Origin: Chloroflexota bacterium
GTDB lineage: Bacteria > Chloroflexota > Limnocylindria > P2-11E
Length of the DNA: 64,000 bases
Direction: 5' to 3'
Assembly: GCA_005883625.1 (NCBI GenBank)
Contig: VBDU01000069.1
Span: 17,003 to 81,002, forward strand
In this document: piece by piece, positions 39,229 through 47,493 of the stretch
Layout of the letters: every line of letters starts with the position of its first letter
Numbering within the stretch: position 1 is the stretch's first letter
Notes under the pieces: generated by a model
Told to the model about the DNA's origin: nothing
The model's input: only the letters and a program-made list of their open reading frames with translations
The model's database searches: none
Program-made: the position numbers and the translations under genes

Positions 39229-39847
39229 GTCGCGCGATCTCAAGGAGTACGAGCGCAAGCGCGACTTCGCGGCGACGCCGGAGCCGCGGGCCAAAGGCGG
39301 GAAACGCCGGGGGTCCGAGGGGGCAACGCCCCCTCGACTCTTCGTCGTCCAGAAGCACCGCGCTAGCCAGCTGCACTACGACTTCCGCCTGGAAGCCGGC
39401 GGCGTCCTCGTCTCCTGGGCGGTCCCGAAGGGCCCGTCGCTCGACCCCCGAGACAAGCGGCTCGCGATGGCGGTCGAGGACCACCCGCTCGACTACGCGC
39501 GCTTCGAGGGCGTGATCCCGGAGGGCGAGTACGGTGGCGGCACCGTCATGGTCTGGGACATCGGCACGTACACGCTGGAGGACGACGAGAGCTTCGAGGC
39601 CGCGCTCCGCCGCGGTCGGATCGTGTTCACGCTCGAGGGCAAGAAGCTGAAGGGCGCGTGGACGCTCATCCGCACGAGTGGGCGCAAGTGGCTGCTCACG
39701 AAGCGCCGCGACCGCTCTGCCTCGACCACGCGGATCGCGGAGGCCAAGCCGCGCTCGGTGCTGACCCGCCGCCTGCTCGCGGGGATCGCGCGCGACGAGG
39801 GCGGCGACGTCGCGAAGGCCGCGACCGGCGATCCCGGCGGCGGGTGA
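39224..39847 (+). CDS. LigD-type 3'-phosphoesterase (PE) domain protein; start codon unresolved
   Basis: FVVQKHRASQLHYDFRLEAGGVLVSWAVPKGPSLDPRDKRLAMAVEDHPLDYARFEGVIPEGEYGGGTVMVWDIGTY. Confidence 0.88.
   Translation, partial: TKSRDLKEYERKRDFAATPEPRAKGGKRRGSEGATPPRLFVVQKHRASQLHYDFRLEAGGVLVSWAVPKGPSLDPRDKRLAMAVEDHPLDYARFEGVIPEGEYGGGTVMVWDIGTYTLEDDESFEAALRRGRIVFTLEGKKLKGAWTLIRTSGRKWLLTKRRDRSASTTRIAEAKPRSVLTRRLLAGIARDEGGDVAKAATGDPGGG
39308..39337. repeat. GC-rich palindromic repeat inside the LigD-PE gene
   Basis: cgggggtccgagggggcaacgccccctcga; shares CGGGGGTCCGAGGGG with the reverse complement of 49092..49126. Confidence 0.7.
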
Positions 39848-40773
39848 ACGTCCCGCCGAGACCGATGCTCGCGACGCTGTCGCCCGAGGTGGTCACCGGT
39901 CCGGAGTGGGTCTTCGAGGAGAAGTACGACGGCATCCGCGCGATCGCGACCCGCCAGGCAGGCGCCATCCGGCTCTGGTCGCGCATGCTCCAGGACCTCA
40001 CGGCCGGGTTTCCCGAGATCGTGGCCGCGGTCCGTGCGCTCCCGGACGGCGACCTCGCCGTCGACGGCGAGCTGGTCTCGCTGGACGAGCACGGCGTCTC
40101 GCGATTCCAGCTGCTCCAGCGCCGCGGGGCCAAGGGCGCGACGGCGCCGCGGTACGCCGTCTTCGACATCCTCGAGCTGGACGGGCGCTCGCTGCGCTCC
40201 AGGCCACTCGCGGAGCGCCGGACCGCGCTCGAGAAGCTCCTCGCGCGCACGACCGGGCCGATCTTCCTCTCGCGACGGCTGCCGCGCGACGGCGAAAAGG
40301 CGGACGCGATCGCGCGCGAGAAGGGCTGGGAGGGGATCATCGCGAAGGACGAGCGATCGATCTACGAGGCGAACACGCGCTCGCGCTCGTGGCGAAAGGT
40401 CAAGGTTCGCAAGGAGTCCGAGTTCGTGATCGGCGGCTACACAGCGCCGGCCGGGAGCCGCGAGCAGTTCGGCGCGCTCCTCGTCGGCCTCTATCAGGGT
40501 CGCGACCTCCGGTTCGTCGGCAAGGTCGGCACCGGCTACACCCGCGAGACGCTGGCGTCGCTTGGCGCGCGGCTCGCGCGCTTGCGCACGCCGCGCTGTC
40601 CATTCACGCCGCCGCCCCGGATCGGCGGTGCCACCTGGGTGCGGCCGAAGCTCGTCGCCCAGATCGCGTACGCGGAGTGGACCGCGGGCGACAAGCTCCG
40701 CCAGCCGGCGTTCCTCGGCCTGCGCACCGACAAGGATCCGACCGAATGCACCTGGAGCTCGCGTGAGATTTGA
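39844..40773 (+). CDS. ATP-dependent DNA ligase (LigD-type ligase domain)
   Basis: EEKYDGIRAIA, GELVSLDEHG, GWEGIIAKD, KVKVRKESEFVIGGYT; GTG overlaps PE stop. Confidence 0.94.
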   Translation: MNVPPRPMLATLSPEVVTGPEWVFEEKYDGIRAIATRQAGAIRLWSRMLQDLTAGFPEIVAAVRALPDGDLAVDGELVSLDEHGVSRFQLLQRRGAKGATAPRYAVFDILELDGRSLRSRPLAERRTALEKLLARTTGPIFLSRRLPRDGEKADAIAREKGWEGIIAKDERSIYEANTRSRSWRKVKVRKESEFVIGGYTAPAGSREQFGALLVGLYQGRDLRFVGKVGTGYTRETLASLGARLARLRTPRCPFTPPPRIGGATWVRPKLVAQIAYAEWTAGDKLRQPAFLGLRTDKDPTECTWSSREI

Positions 40774-40797
40774 CGAGAGTCGCGGGTCCTGTCCCGG

Positions 40798-41703
40798 TTG
40801 AAAGACCCACTGCGCCGTGCCAGCCGCGATCCCCGTGTCGCCGGCGTGCTCGTCAGCAATCCGACGAAGGTGTGGTGGCCCGACGACGGGATCACGAAGC
40901 TCGACATGGCGCGGTTCTACGACGGCCTCTGGACGAAGCTGCGTCCATGGCTTCGCGATCGCCCGCTGACCGCGGAGCGCTGCCCCGACGGCATGCTCGG
41001 GAGCTGCTTCTACCAGAAGGACTTCGCGCTCGACGGCCCGCCGGCCGGGACGCCGCGCTTGCGCCTCCGTGCGGCGAGCACCGGCAAAGACGTGCACTAC
41101 CTCGTGGGCGGGTCGCGCGCGACGCTCGCCGCGATGGTGAACCTCGGGTGCATCGCCATACACGTCATGAGCACCCGTGCCTCGAACATGCGCGACGCGG
41201 ACTGGCTCGCCTTTGACCTCGATCCGTCGAGCGGCGAGTTCGCCGACGCGGCGCGAGCCGGTCTCGCCCTGCGCCCGCTCCTCGACGACGCCCGCCTCAC
41301 GTCCTTCCCGAAGACGTCGGGGAGCCGCGGCCTCCATGTCTTCGTGCCGCTCCGGGCCGGGCAGTCGCTCGACGAGGCACGCCGCGTCGCGGTCGCGATC
41401 GGCGAGGAGCTGGCCCGCCGCGAGCCGAAGCTCGTCACGGTCGCGCACCGCAAGTCCGCCCGCGGCGGACGCGTGTTCGCCGACGCGTTTCGCAACGGCT
41501 ACGGGCAGACGATCGTGCCGCCGTACTCGGTCCGCCGGCGGCCGCATGCGGTGGTCTCGACGCCGCTCGCCTGGGACGAGGTCTCCCCGCGACTCGATCC
41601 GTCGCGCTTCACGATCCGCACGCTCGACCGCCGGCTCGCGAAGGCCGACCCGTGGGCCGCGTTCTGGCGCACACGCCAATCGCTCCGGAACGTCGCGATG
41701 TGA
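40798..41703 (+). CDS. LigD-type DNA polymerase/primase domain protein
   Basis: VSNPTKVWWPDDGITKLDMARFY ... FDLDPSSGEF ... FPKTSGSRGLHVFVPL ... PYSVRRRPHAVVSTPLAWDEV; TTG start. Confidence 0.93.
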   Translation: MKDPLRRASRDPRVAGVLVSNPTKVWWPDDGITKLDMARFYDGLWTKLRPWLRDRPLTAERCPDGMLGSCFYQKDFALDGPPAGTPRLRLRAASTGKDVHYLVGGSRATLAAMVNLGCIAIHVMSTRASNMRDADWLAFDLDPSSGEFADAARAGLALRPLLDDARLTSFPKTSGSRGLHVFVPLRAGQSLDEARRVAVAIGEELARREPKLVTVAHRKSARGGRVFADAFRNGYGQTIVPPYSVRRRPHAVVSTPLAWDEVSPRLDPSRFTIRTLDRRLAKADPWAAFWRTRQSLRNVAM

Positions 41704-41758
41704 GAGCCGCGTCGGCGGCGACCCCGTCGAGCGGCCCGCCGTCACGGGTCGCGACATC

Positions 41759-41920
41759 ATGATGAGGGGCGAACCGACCCGGTGGTATCGCTTCGATGGA
41801 GCGAACGGCTATCCGGAGTGGCCGCCGGATGACAGCGTCGATCTCGAGATCACGGCGCTGGCCGACGGCTCGGCGTTCCGGATCCGCGTGCCCGGCGTCC
41901 CGATCGTCAGGATGGGCTAG
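41759..41920 (+). CDS. Hypothetical small protein
   Basis: 54-codon ORF MMRGEPTRWYRFDGANGYPEWPPDDS. Confidence 0.35.
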   Translation: MMRGEPTRWYRFDGANGYPEWPPDDSVDLEITALADGSAFRIRVPGVPIVRMG

Positions 41921-42053
41921 CCAGGACCGGCGCGGTCACCGCCACCGCCTGGCGACCCGACACGTCGGACGCACGACCCACCGAACGTCGCCGCGGGCAC
42001 GTCGAGGGCGGAACACCCACGGCACGCTCGCGTCCGTGGGGCACCTGAATCGG

Positions 42054-42701
42054 ATGGGACTGCGGCAGCGGATCGCTCGCGCCGCGATCCGCGCGCTCTT
42101 TCGGATCCTCTTCCGGCCGCGGCTCGTGGGCGCGCCACCCCGAGATGGGCCGTACCTCATGGTCGCGAACCATCAGGGCTGGGCGGACGGCTTCCTCCTG
42201 TCCGCGTTCCTTCCCGCCGAGCCGCGCGTCGTCTTCCTGGGCGACCGCGACGGGACGATGGGCATCTGGTGGCATCGTGCGATCCTCCGCACGATCGGGC
42301 TCGTCATCCCGATCGACCGGACGACGCGCTCGGACCGCAGCGCGATCGACGCCGCGCTCGCCTCTCTCGCCGAGGGCTGCGCACTCGTCGTCTTCGCGGA
42401 AGGGCAGGTCTCGCACGCCGAAAACGCGCTCGTGCCGTTCCGGCGCGGCGTGGGTTACCTCGCGCTGCGCGCCGGTGTTCCGGTCGTCCCGGTCTGGCTC
42501 TCGGGAACGGCGGAGCTCTACCTTGGACGCGAGCTCGCCGTGACCGTGGGCCAGCCACGCGAGGTCGTTGGGAAGCCGACGAAGGAGGCGACGCTCGCCG
42601 TCGCGCGAACGCTCCACGCCGACGTGGCCGCGCTCGCGCCGCGAGAGGGCCCACGCGCGCCCGCGCGCAAGCGCTGGGTCTGGCTCACGAACCTCTTCTA
42701 G
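42054..42701 (+). CDS. 1-acyl-sn-glycerol-3-phosphate acyltransferase-like (PlsC family)
   Basis: MVANHQGWADGF (HX4D), VFAEGQVS. Confidence 0.9.
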   Translation: MGLRQRIARAAIRALFRILFRPRLVGAPPRDGPYLMVANHQGWADGFLLSAFLPAEPRVVFLGDRDGTMGIWWHRAILRTIGLVIPIDRTTRSDRSAIDAALASLAEGCALVVFAEGQVSHAENALVPFRRGVGYLALRAGVPVVPVWLSGTAELYLGRELAVTVGQPREVVGKPTKEATLAVARTLHADVAALAPREGPRAPARKRWVWLTNLF

Positions 42702-43372
42702 GGACGCACCTCGCGGAGCAGGAGCGCCTCGTCGATGACGCGGACGTTGCGCCGTTCGACGTCGATGAGCCCGCGCTTCTCGAAGTCGGCGAGGAGCTTG
42801 TTCACCGTCATGCGCGTCGACCCGATCGCGGCCGCGAGGTCGTCCTGCGTGAGGGGGAGCGGGAGGCCCGTCTTCGCGATCTCGAGCAGGTATTTCGCGA
42901 GGCGGCTCGTCACGTCGAGGAAGGCGAGGTCTTCGGCCTTCACCTCGAGCGTGCGGATGGTCCGGCTGAGCCGCTCGAACATGAACCGGCTCGCTTCCGG
43001 ATTGCGCCGGAGCACCCGAAGCGCGCCGTCGCGCTCGATCTGCAGAGCGGTCGTGGGGATGATGGCCATCGCCGTCCCGTCGCGTGGCGCCTTCTCGAAG
43101 AGCGCGAGCTCGCCGAAGAACTCGCCGCGGCGCATGATCGAGACAAGGAGCTCGTGGCCCTGCTCGTCGAGGAGCAGCACCTTCACCAACCCCTCGAACA
43201 CGACGTACGCGTGCTCGGCGGGGTCGCCCTGGTGGTAGACGACTTCGTCCTGCTTGAACTTGCGGACGGCCATGTGCGAGACGAGCTCGAGCCGGTCAGG
43301 CTCGGGCAGCAGGTCTATGGGCAGGACGTCGCCGAGGGTGGCCGCCATCCGCCGGAGCTCTTCGAGCTGCAC
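42698..43372 (-). CDS. Crp/Fnr-family transcriptional regulator
   Basis: cNMP-binding domain plus HTH: LPLTQDDLAAAIGSTRMTVNKLLADFEKRGLIDVERRNVRV. Confidence 0.93.
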   Translation of the reverse strand: MQLEELRRMAATLGDVLPIDLLPEPDRLELVSHMAVRKFKQDEVVYHQGDPAEHAYVVFEGLVKVLLLDEQGHELLVSIMRRGEFFGELALFEKAPRDGTAMAIIPTTALQIERDGALRVLRRNPEASRFMFERLSRTIRTLEVKAEDLAFLDVTSRLAKYLLEIAKTGLPLPLTQDDLAAAIGSTRMTVNKLLADFEKRGLIDVERRNVRVIDEALLLREVRP

Positions 43373-43426
43373 GCGCGAAGTCTGCTGGACCGTGTCAAAC
43401 GGCCCGGCGCGCCATACTCGCCCACC

Positions 43427-45562
43427 GTGGACGGGGTCTGGGAGGCGGTCCGCACGCGCACCGACTACGCCGCGTTGGTGCCGCGCCCGCGGACGGACAT
43501 CGAGCGCGCGGACCTTCGCAAGCGCGACGGCACGCCGTACACGGTGCTGAAGAATCCCGCCGGCGACTCGGGCGCCGGCACCTACGTCCGTCTCGAAGGC
43601 CCCGACGTCGAGCTCTACGAGCTCATGGACGGTAGGCGCACGACGTCGGAGATCATCGTCGCGTACCTCGAGCGAAAGGGCGTGTTCGCGCTCGACCGTC
43701 TCGCGCGTCTCACCGCCGCCCTCGGGGTGAACGGCTTCTTCGGGGAGCAGCGGCTCGACGCGTACCGCCGTCCGCGCATCCGGCGCGCGCGGCGCGATCC
43801 GATCGTCCGCATGTCGGGGTGGCTACGGCGCCTCGTCGTCTGGAACATCGCCACGTGGAACAACGCGGAAGGCTTCGTCGACGTGCTCTACCGCGCCGGC
43901 GGCGGGCTCGCGTTCACGCGCGCCGGCGCGACGGTCGTGCTCGCGTTCTCCCTCTTCGGCCTCGGGGTGTGGCTGCGCGAGTTCACCTCGCCGCGCCATC
44001 AGCTGTTCACGGTCGAGGGCAGCTTCCTGCTCGGCCTCCTCGCCCTGATCCTCCTGCAGGTGCTCGCGATCACGGTCCACGAGGCCGGGCACGCGCTCGC
44101 GATCCGCCACTACGGCCGACGGGTGCGTCAGCTCGGCGTCGCGCTCTACTACCTCTTCCCCTGCGTCTATGTCGACTCGACCGACATGACGCTCGCCTCA
44201 CGCCGCCAGCGCGTCGTCGTGTCGCTCGCCGGTCCGCTCGCCGGCGTCGCCGTCGCGGGCGCCTGCGCGCTCGTCGCCGCGGCACAGCCCGAGACCCTCC
44301 TCGGCGCGATCGCGTTCAAGGCGGCGACGCTGCTCGTCTTCCAGTTCGTGATCAACCTGCTTCCGATCCTCGAGCTCGACGGCTATCACGTCCTCGTCGA
44401 CGCGCTCGACGTCCCGCTCCTGCGACAGCGCGCGCTCGGGTTCGTCCGAGGCGGTCTCACGCGAAAGCTGCGGCGCCGCGAGCGCTGGTCGCGCGCCGAG
44501 CTCGGGCTCGCGCTGTATGGCGTCCTTGCGATCGCGGTCTCGCTCGTCACGCTCGGTTTCTCCTTGTGGATCTGGGAGTCGCGGCTACAGGTCGCCGCGC
44601 GAGAGCTCCTCCGCGGGGGCGTCTTCGGTGTCGCTGTCCTCGCGCTCCTGGTCGTGGTCTTCGTCGGCCCGCTGCTCCTTGCTCTCGTCGCGCGGCTCGT
44701 CGGACTGGGGCGCACCGCCATGCGGACCGTCGCGGCACGGCGCCGGCAGGCGCACGAGAACGTCATCGCCGAGCGCGTCGCGCTCCTCGATCGGATCCGC
44801 TTTCTTCGCGGCCTGCCGCGCCCCGCGCTCGCCGCGATCGCCGATCACCTCGTCGAGGAGCGGTTCGCCGCGGGCGACATCGTCGTGACCTACGGCGAGC
44901 CGGGCGACCGCTTTTACCTCGTGCGGTCGGGGCGCCTCGAGGTGCTGCTCGCCGACGGCGAGCCGAAGGGCGCGATGATCGTCCCCGGCGAGGGCTTCGG
45001 GGAGCTTGCGCTCCTCGACCGCGTGCCGCGGTCCGCGACGGTGCGCGCCACGGAGCCGACCGAGCTCTGGTCCCTCGACCGAGGCCACTTCCATCGCTGG
45101 GTCGCCGAGCGCTACGAGGTCGCCGGGCGCATCCGCGCGTCGGTCGACGAGCGTGACACGCTCGCCCGCCTTCCCTTCTTCCGCGGGCTCGACGCGATGG
45201 AGCTCACGCGCATCGCGGCGCGGATGCGGACCGAGCGGGTGAGTGCGGGCGACGCCGTCTTCGCCGAGGGCGAGCGCGCCGACCGCTACTTCGTCATCCG
45301 CTCGGGCGAGGCGGAGATCCGCTCGGCGGACGGCGGCAGCCGGCGCATCGGGCCCGGGGAGGGCTTCGGCGAGATGGGCCTTCTCTACGGGCGGCCGCGG
45401 GGCGCGACCGTGGTCGCCGCCACCGACCTCGTCCTCTCCGCGATCGACCGCGCCGATTTCGGCGCGCTCGTGCGAGCGTCGGGTGAGACGGTGGGTGAGT
45501 TTCGGGCCAGGACGGCGCATTATCTCGGGGCCGGCCTGGCCGGGGCGGTCGGGGGAGGCTAG
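43427..45562 (+). CDS. PqqD-like domain + M50 site-2-type metalloprotease + two cyclic-nucleotide-binding domains
   Basis: N-term YVRLEGPDVELYELMDGRRTTSEIIVAYLE; VHEAGHALAIRHYGRRV; LLPILELDGYHVLVDAL; two CNB repeats with FGELALLDRVPRSATV and FGEMGLLYGRPRGATV. Confidence 0.9.
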   Translation: MDGVWEAVRTRTDYAALVPRPRTDIERADLRKRDGTPYTVLKNPAGDSGAGTYVRLEGPDVELYELMDGRRTTSEIIVAYLERKGVFALDRLARLTAALGVNGFFGEQRLDAYRRPRIRRARRDPIVRMSGWLRRLVVWNIATWNNAEGFVDVLYRAGGGLAFTRAGATVVLAFSLFGLGVWLREFTSPRHQLFTVEGSFLLGLLALILLQVLAITVHEAGHALAIRHYGRRVRQLGVALYYLFPCVYVDSTDMTLASRRQRVVVSLAGPLAGVAVAGACALVAAAQPETLLGAIAFKAATLLVFQFVINLLPILELDGYHVLVDALDVPLLRQRALGFVRGGLTRKLRRRERWSRAELGLALYGVLAIAVSLVTLGFSLWIWESRLQVAARELLRGGVFGVAVLALLVVVFVGPLLLALVARLVGLGRTAMRTVAARRRQAHENVIAERVALLDRIRFLRGLPRPALAAIADHLVEERFAAGDIVVTYGEPGDRFYLVRSGRLEVLLADGEPKGAMIVPGEGFGELALLDRVPRSATVRATEPTELWSLDRGHFHRWVAERYEVAGRIRASVDERDTLARLPFFRGLDAMELTRIAARMRTERVSAGDAVFAEGERADRYFVIRSGEAEIRSADGGSRRIGPGEGFGEMGLLYGRPRGATVVAATDLVLSAIDRADFGALVRASGETVGEFRARTAHYLGAGLAGAVGGG

Positions 45563-45567
45563 GGGGG

Positions 45568-45783
45568 TTGGACTGCTGGACGTGCGAGCGGACGGCGCTC
45601 GGGGCGTGTCGCTTCTGCGGTCGGGGCGTGTGCCGCGACCACGCGAAGCTCCACCCGTTCATCGTGGATGTGTTCCGCGGCCAGCGGCACCAGACGCTGC
45701 GCGCGCTCGTCGTCGACGATGCCCTCCACTGCGGGGTCTGCCGGCCGCGAGGCGATCCGATCGAGCTGCCCGAGCTCGAGTGA
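45568..45783 (+). CDS. Small Cys-rich putative zinc-binding protein
   Basis: CWTCERTALGACRFCGRGVCRDHAK ... LHCGVCRP. Confidence 0.75.
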   Translation: MDCWTCERTALGACRFCGRGVCRDHAKLHPFIVDVFRGQRHQTLRALVVDDALHCGVCRPRGDPIELPELE

Positions 45784-45811
45784 AGCGGAGAGGAGTGGGA
45801 AGGGGGCGCCA

Positions 45812-45830
45812 GGACTGTTAACCAGTTGAC
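45812..45830 (+). promoter_or_regulatory. Duplicated upstream element copy 1 (GGACTGTTAACCAGTTGAC)
   Basis: 17/19 identical to 46687..46705, same distance to the ATG; contains TTGAC. Confidence 0.6.
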
Positions 45831-45922
45831 GGTGCGCGGGTGTCCGATTTGGCCGTGCGACGGGCCAAGCCGGAGGAATGTGGCGACGAACCACCGACCA
45901 GAAGTGGCGAAGGAGGGACTGG

Positions 45923-46552
45923 ATGTCCAGGATCAACGACGTCGTGCAACGCGCGATCAGTGACGCGGCATTCCGCAGCCAGCTACGGTCCGACCCGGCG
46001 AAGGCGCTTCGCGGCTTCAGCCTGAGCCCCGAGGAGACCCGGGCGCTCACGAGCGGCGACTCCGCGAGGCTCGTCGCCCTGGGTGTCGACCAGCGGATGT
46101 CGAAGATGTTCACGGCCGGCCCCGACGCGAGCACGCACAGCATGGTGAGCACGGCCCAGTCCGACACGTCGCCCGCGGTCCACACGGCGCTGACCTCGAC
46201 CGGCGGCGCGGCGGCGGGCGTGAACGTCAGCAACCCGTACGAGGGTGAGTTCATCATCGTGCCGGACACGGCGGACGCCCATGCGGCGCTTCAGCCGAGC
46301 CTGTCCCGAACGGGCGGTGAGGATCTCCTCGTGGGAGTCGGCGACGACAGCGCGAGCACTTTCCTCCCGGGCGAGCCGCACGACGCGACCGACAGCCTGC
46401 CGGTCCTCGGCGACACCTCCAACGCGGCGATCGTCTCGCCGGCCCCGTTGGACGCGGACGCCGTCCCGGACTTCCACTCCGCCGGCGAGACGCACTACGG
46501 CGGCGACGCGACGGATCCCGGCACTCCCGACGCGAACGAGATCACGCCCTAA
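45923..46552 (+). CDS. Putative RiPP-like precursor protein A (NHLP/Os1348-like leader)
   Basis: MSRINDVVQRAISDAAFRSQLRSDPAKALRGFSLSPEETRALTSGD, SD aggaggga upstream; Cys-free divergent C-terminus. Confidence 0.75.
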   Translation: MSRINDVVQRAISDAAFRSQLRSDPAKALRGFSLSPEETRALTSGDSARLVALGVDQRMSKMFTAGPDASTHSMVSTAQSDTSPAVHTALTSTGGAAAGVNVSNPYEGEFIIVPDTADAHAALQPSLSRTGGEDLLVGVGDDSASTFLPGEPHDATDSLPVLGDTSNAAIVSPAPLDADAVPDFHSAGETHYGGDATDPGTPDANEITP

Positions 46553-46572
46553 AAGCCCACGACGAAGCTCCG

Positions 46573-46600
46573 AACAGCCTCCCGATTCCGGGAGGCTGTT
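46573..46600 (+). terminator. Rho-independent-like terminator after precursor A
   Basis: AACAGCCTCCCG-ATTC-CGGGAGGCTGTT followed by ccttttcc. Confidence 0.85.
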
Positions 46601-46686
46601 CCTTTTCCGGCAGGCTGTTCCCTTTCCGGTCGGAACGGCGCACTATCGGGGTGTCGCGAACGAAGAAGGGGAGGCAGGAAGGGCCG

Positions 46687-46705
46687 GGACTGTTGCCCAG
46701 TTGAC
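46687..46705 (+). promoter_or_regulatory. Duplicated upstream element copy 2 (GGACTGTTGCCCAGTTGAC)
   Basis: See copy 1. Confidence 0.6.
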
Positions 46706-46796
46706 GAAAGATGCGTGACGAGTTTGCTCGAGCGGGTGCGCTGACCGGCGCAGGCTGCCGAGGACACCACTTCTGAGTGGCGGAAGGAGAGTGCGA

Positions 46797-47435
46797 ATGA
46801 CGAAGCTCAACGACGTCGTGCAGCGCGCGATCAGCGACGCGGCGTTCCGCAGCCAGCTTCGGAGCGACCCGGCAAAGGCGCTCCGCGGCTTCAGCCTCAG
46901 CCCGGAGGAGACGCGGGCCCTGACGAGCGGCGATCCGGCCAAGCTCGTCGCGCTCGGCATCGACCAGCGGATGTCGAAGGTCTTCGTCACGGGCGGCGCG
47001 ACCGGCACACCGTTCGAAGCGAACCAGACGGGCGATGTCGGTATCTCGCACGCGGCCCTCACCTCGACGGGCGGCAGGCTCGCCGGCGGTCAGACCGTCA
47101 ACATCGGCGACCCGGACGCGATCCTCATCAGCGGCCGGGACGAGCGTGACGCGCTCGCCGCGCCGCACTACCGGGGCGACCCGGACTACATCGCCTCGAG
47201 TGGCGACGAGAGCGCGCACGCGGCGCTCCAGCCGAACCGGATCGGCGGCGACCCCGACTTCGTCGCGCCGACGAGCGGGCAGGTCGACTCCGGCGCGACG
47301 ATCGACCCGGGCTCGGTCGACAGCGCATCGCTCCAGACCGGCGAGAACCAGGTCGACACCGGCGCCCAGGTCGACAGCACCGATGCCGCTCACAACACGA
47401 TCACGCCGGGCGGAGACCACGTCACGGACTACTAG
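46797..47435 (+). CDS. Putative RiPP-like precursor protein B (NHLP/Os1348-like leader)
   Basis: MTKLNDVVQRAISDAAFRSQLRSDPAKALRGFSLSPEETRALTSGD, SD aaggaga upstream; Cys-free divergent C-terminus. Confidence 0.75.
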   Translation: MTKLNDVVQRAISDAAFRSQLRSDPAKALRGFSLSPEETRALTSGDPAKLVALGIDQRMSKVFVTGGATGTPFEANQTGDVGISHAALTSTGGRLAGGQTVNIGDPDAILISGRDERDALAAPHYRGDPDYIASSGDESAHAALQPNRIGGDPDFVAPTSGQVDSGATIDPGSVDSASLQTGENQVDTGAQVDSTDAAHNTITPGGDHVTDY

Positions 47436-47460
47436 AGGGGCTTCGCGGCTTTTCTGAGCG

Positions 47461-47484
47461 AAGGAGCGGCACGGGCCGCTCCTT
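47461..47484 (+). terminator. Rho-independent-like terminator after precursor B
   Basis: AAGGAGCGGC-ACGG-GCCGCTCCTT followed by cctctttct. Confidence 0.8.
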
Positions 47485-47493
47485 CCTCTTTCT

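Noticed and set aside
39493-41760. 755-aa minus-strand ORF
   Set aside because: Antisense to the LigD-type PE/ligase/polymerase genes, which have clear conserved motifs on the plus strand.
42269-43426. N-terminal ~386 codons of the 1097-aa plus ORF ahead of the M50 gene
   Set aside because: Overlap the PlsC-like gene and are antisense to the Crp/Fnr gene; composition is shadow-like, so the GTG at 43427 was chosen as start.
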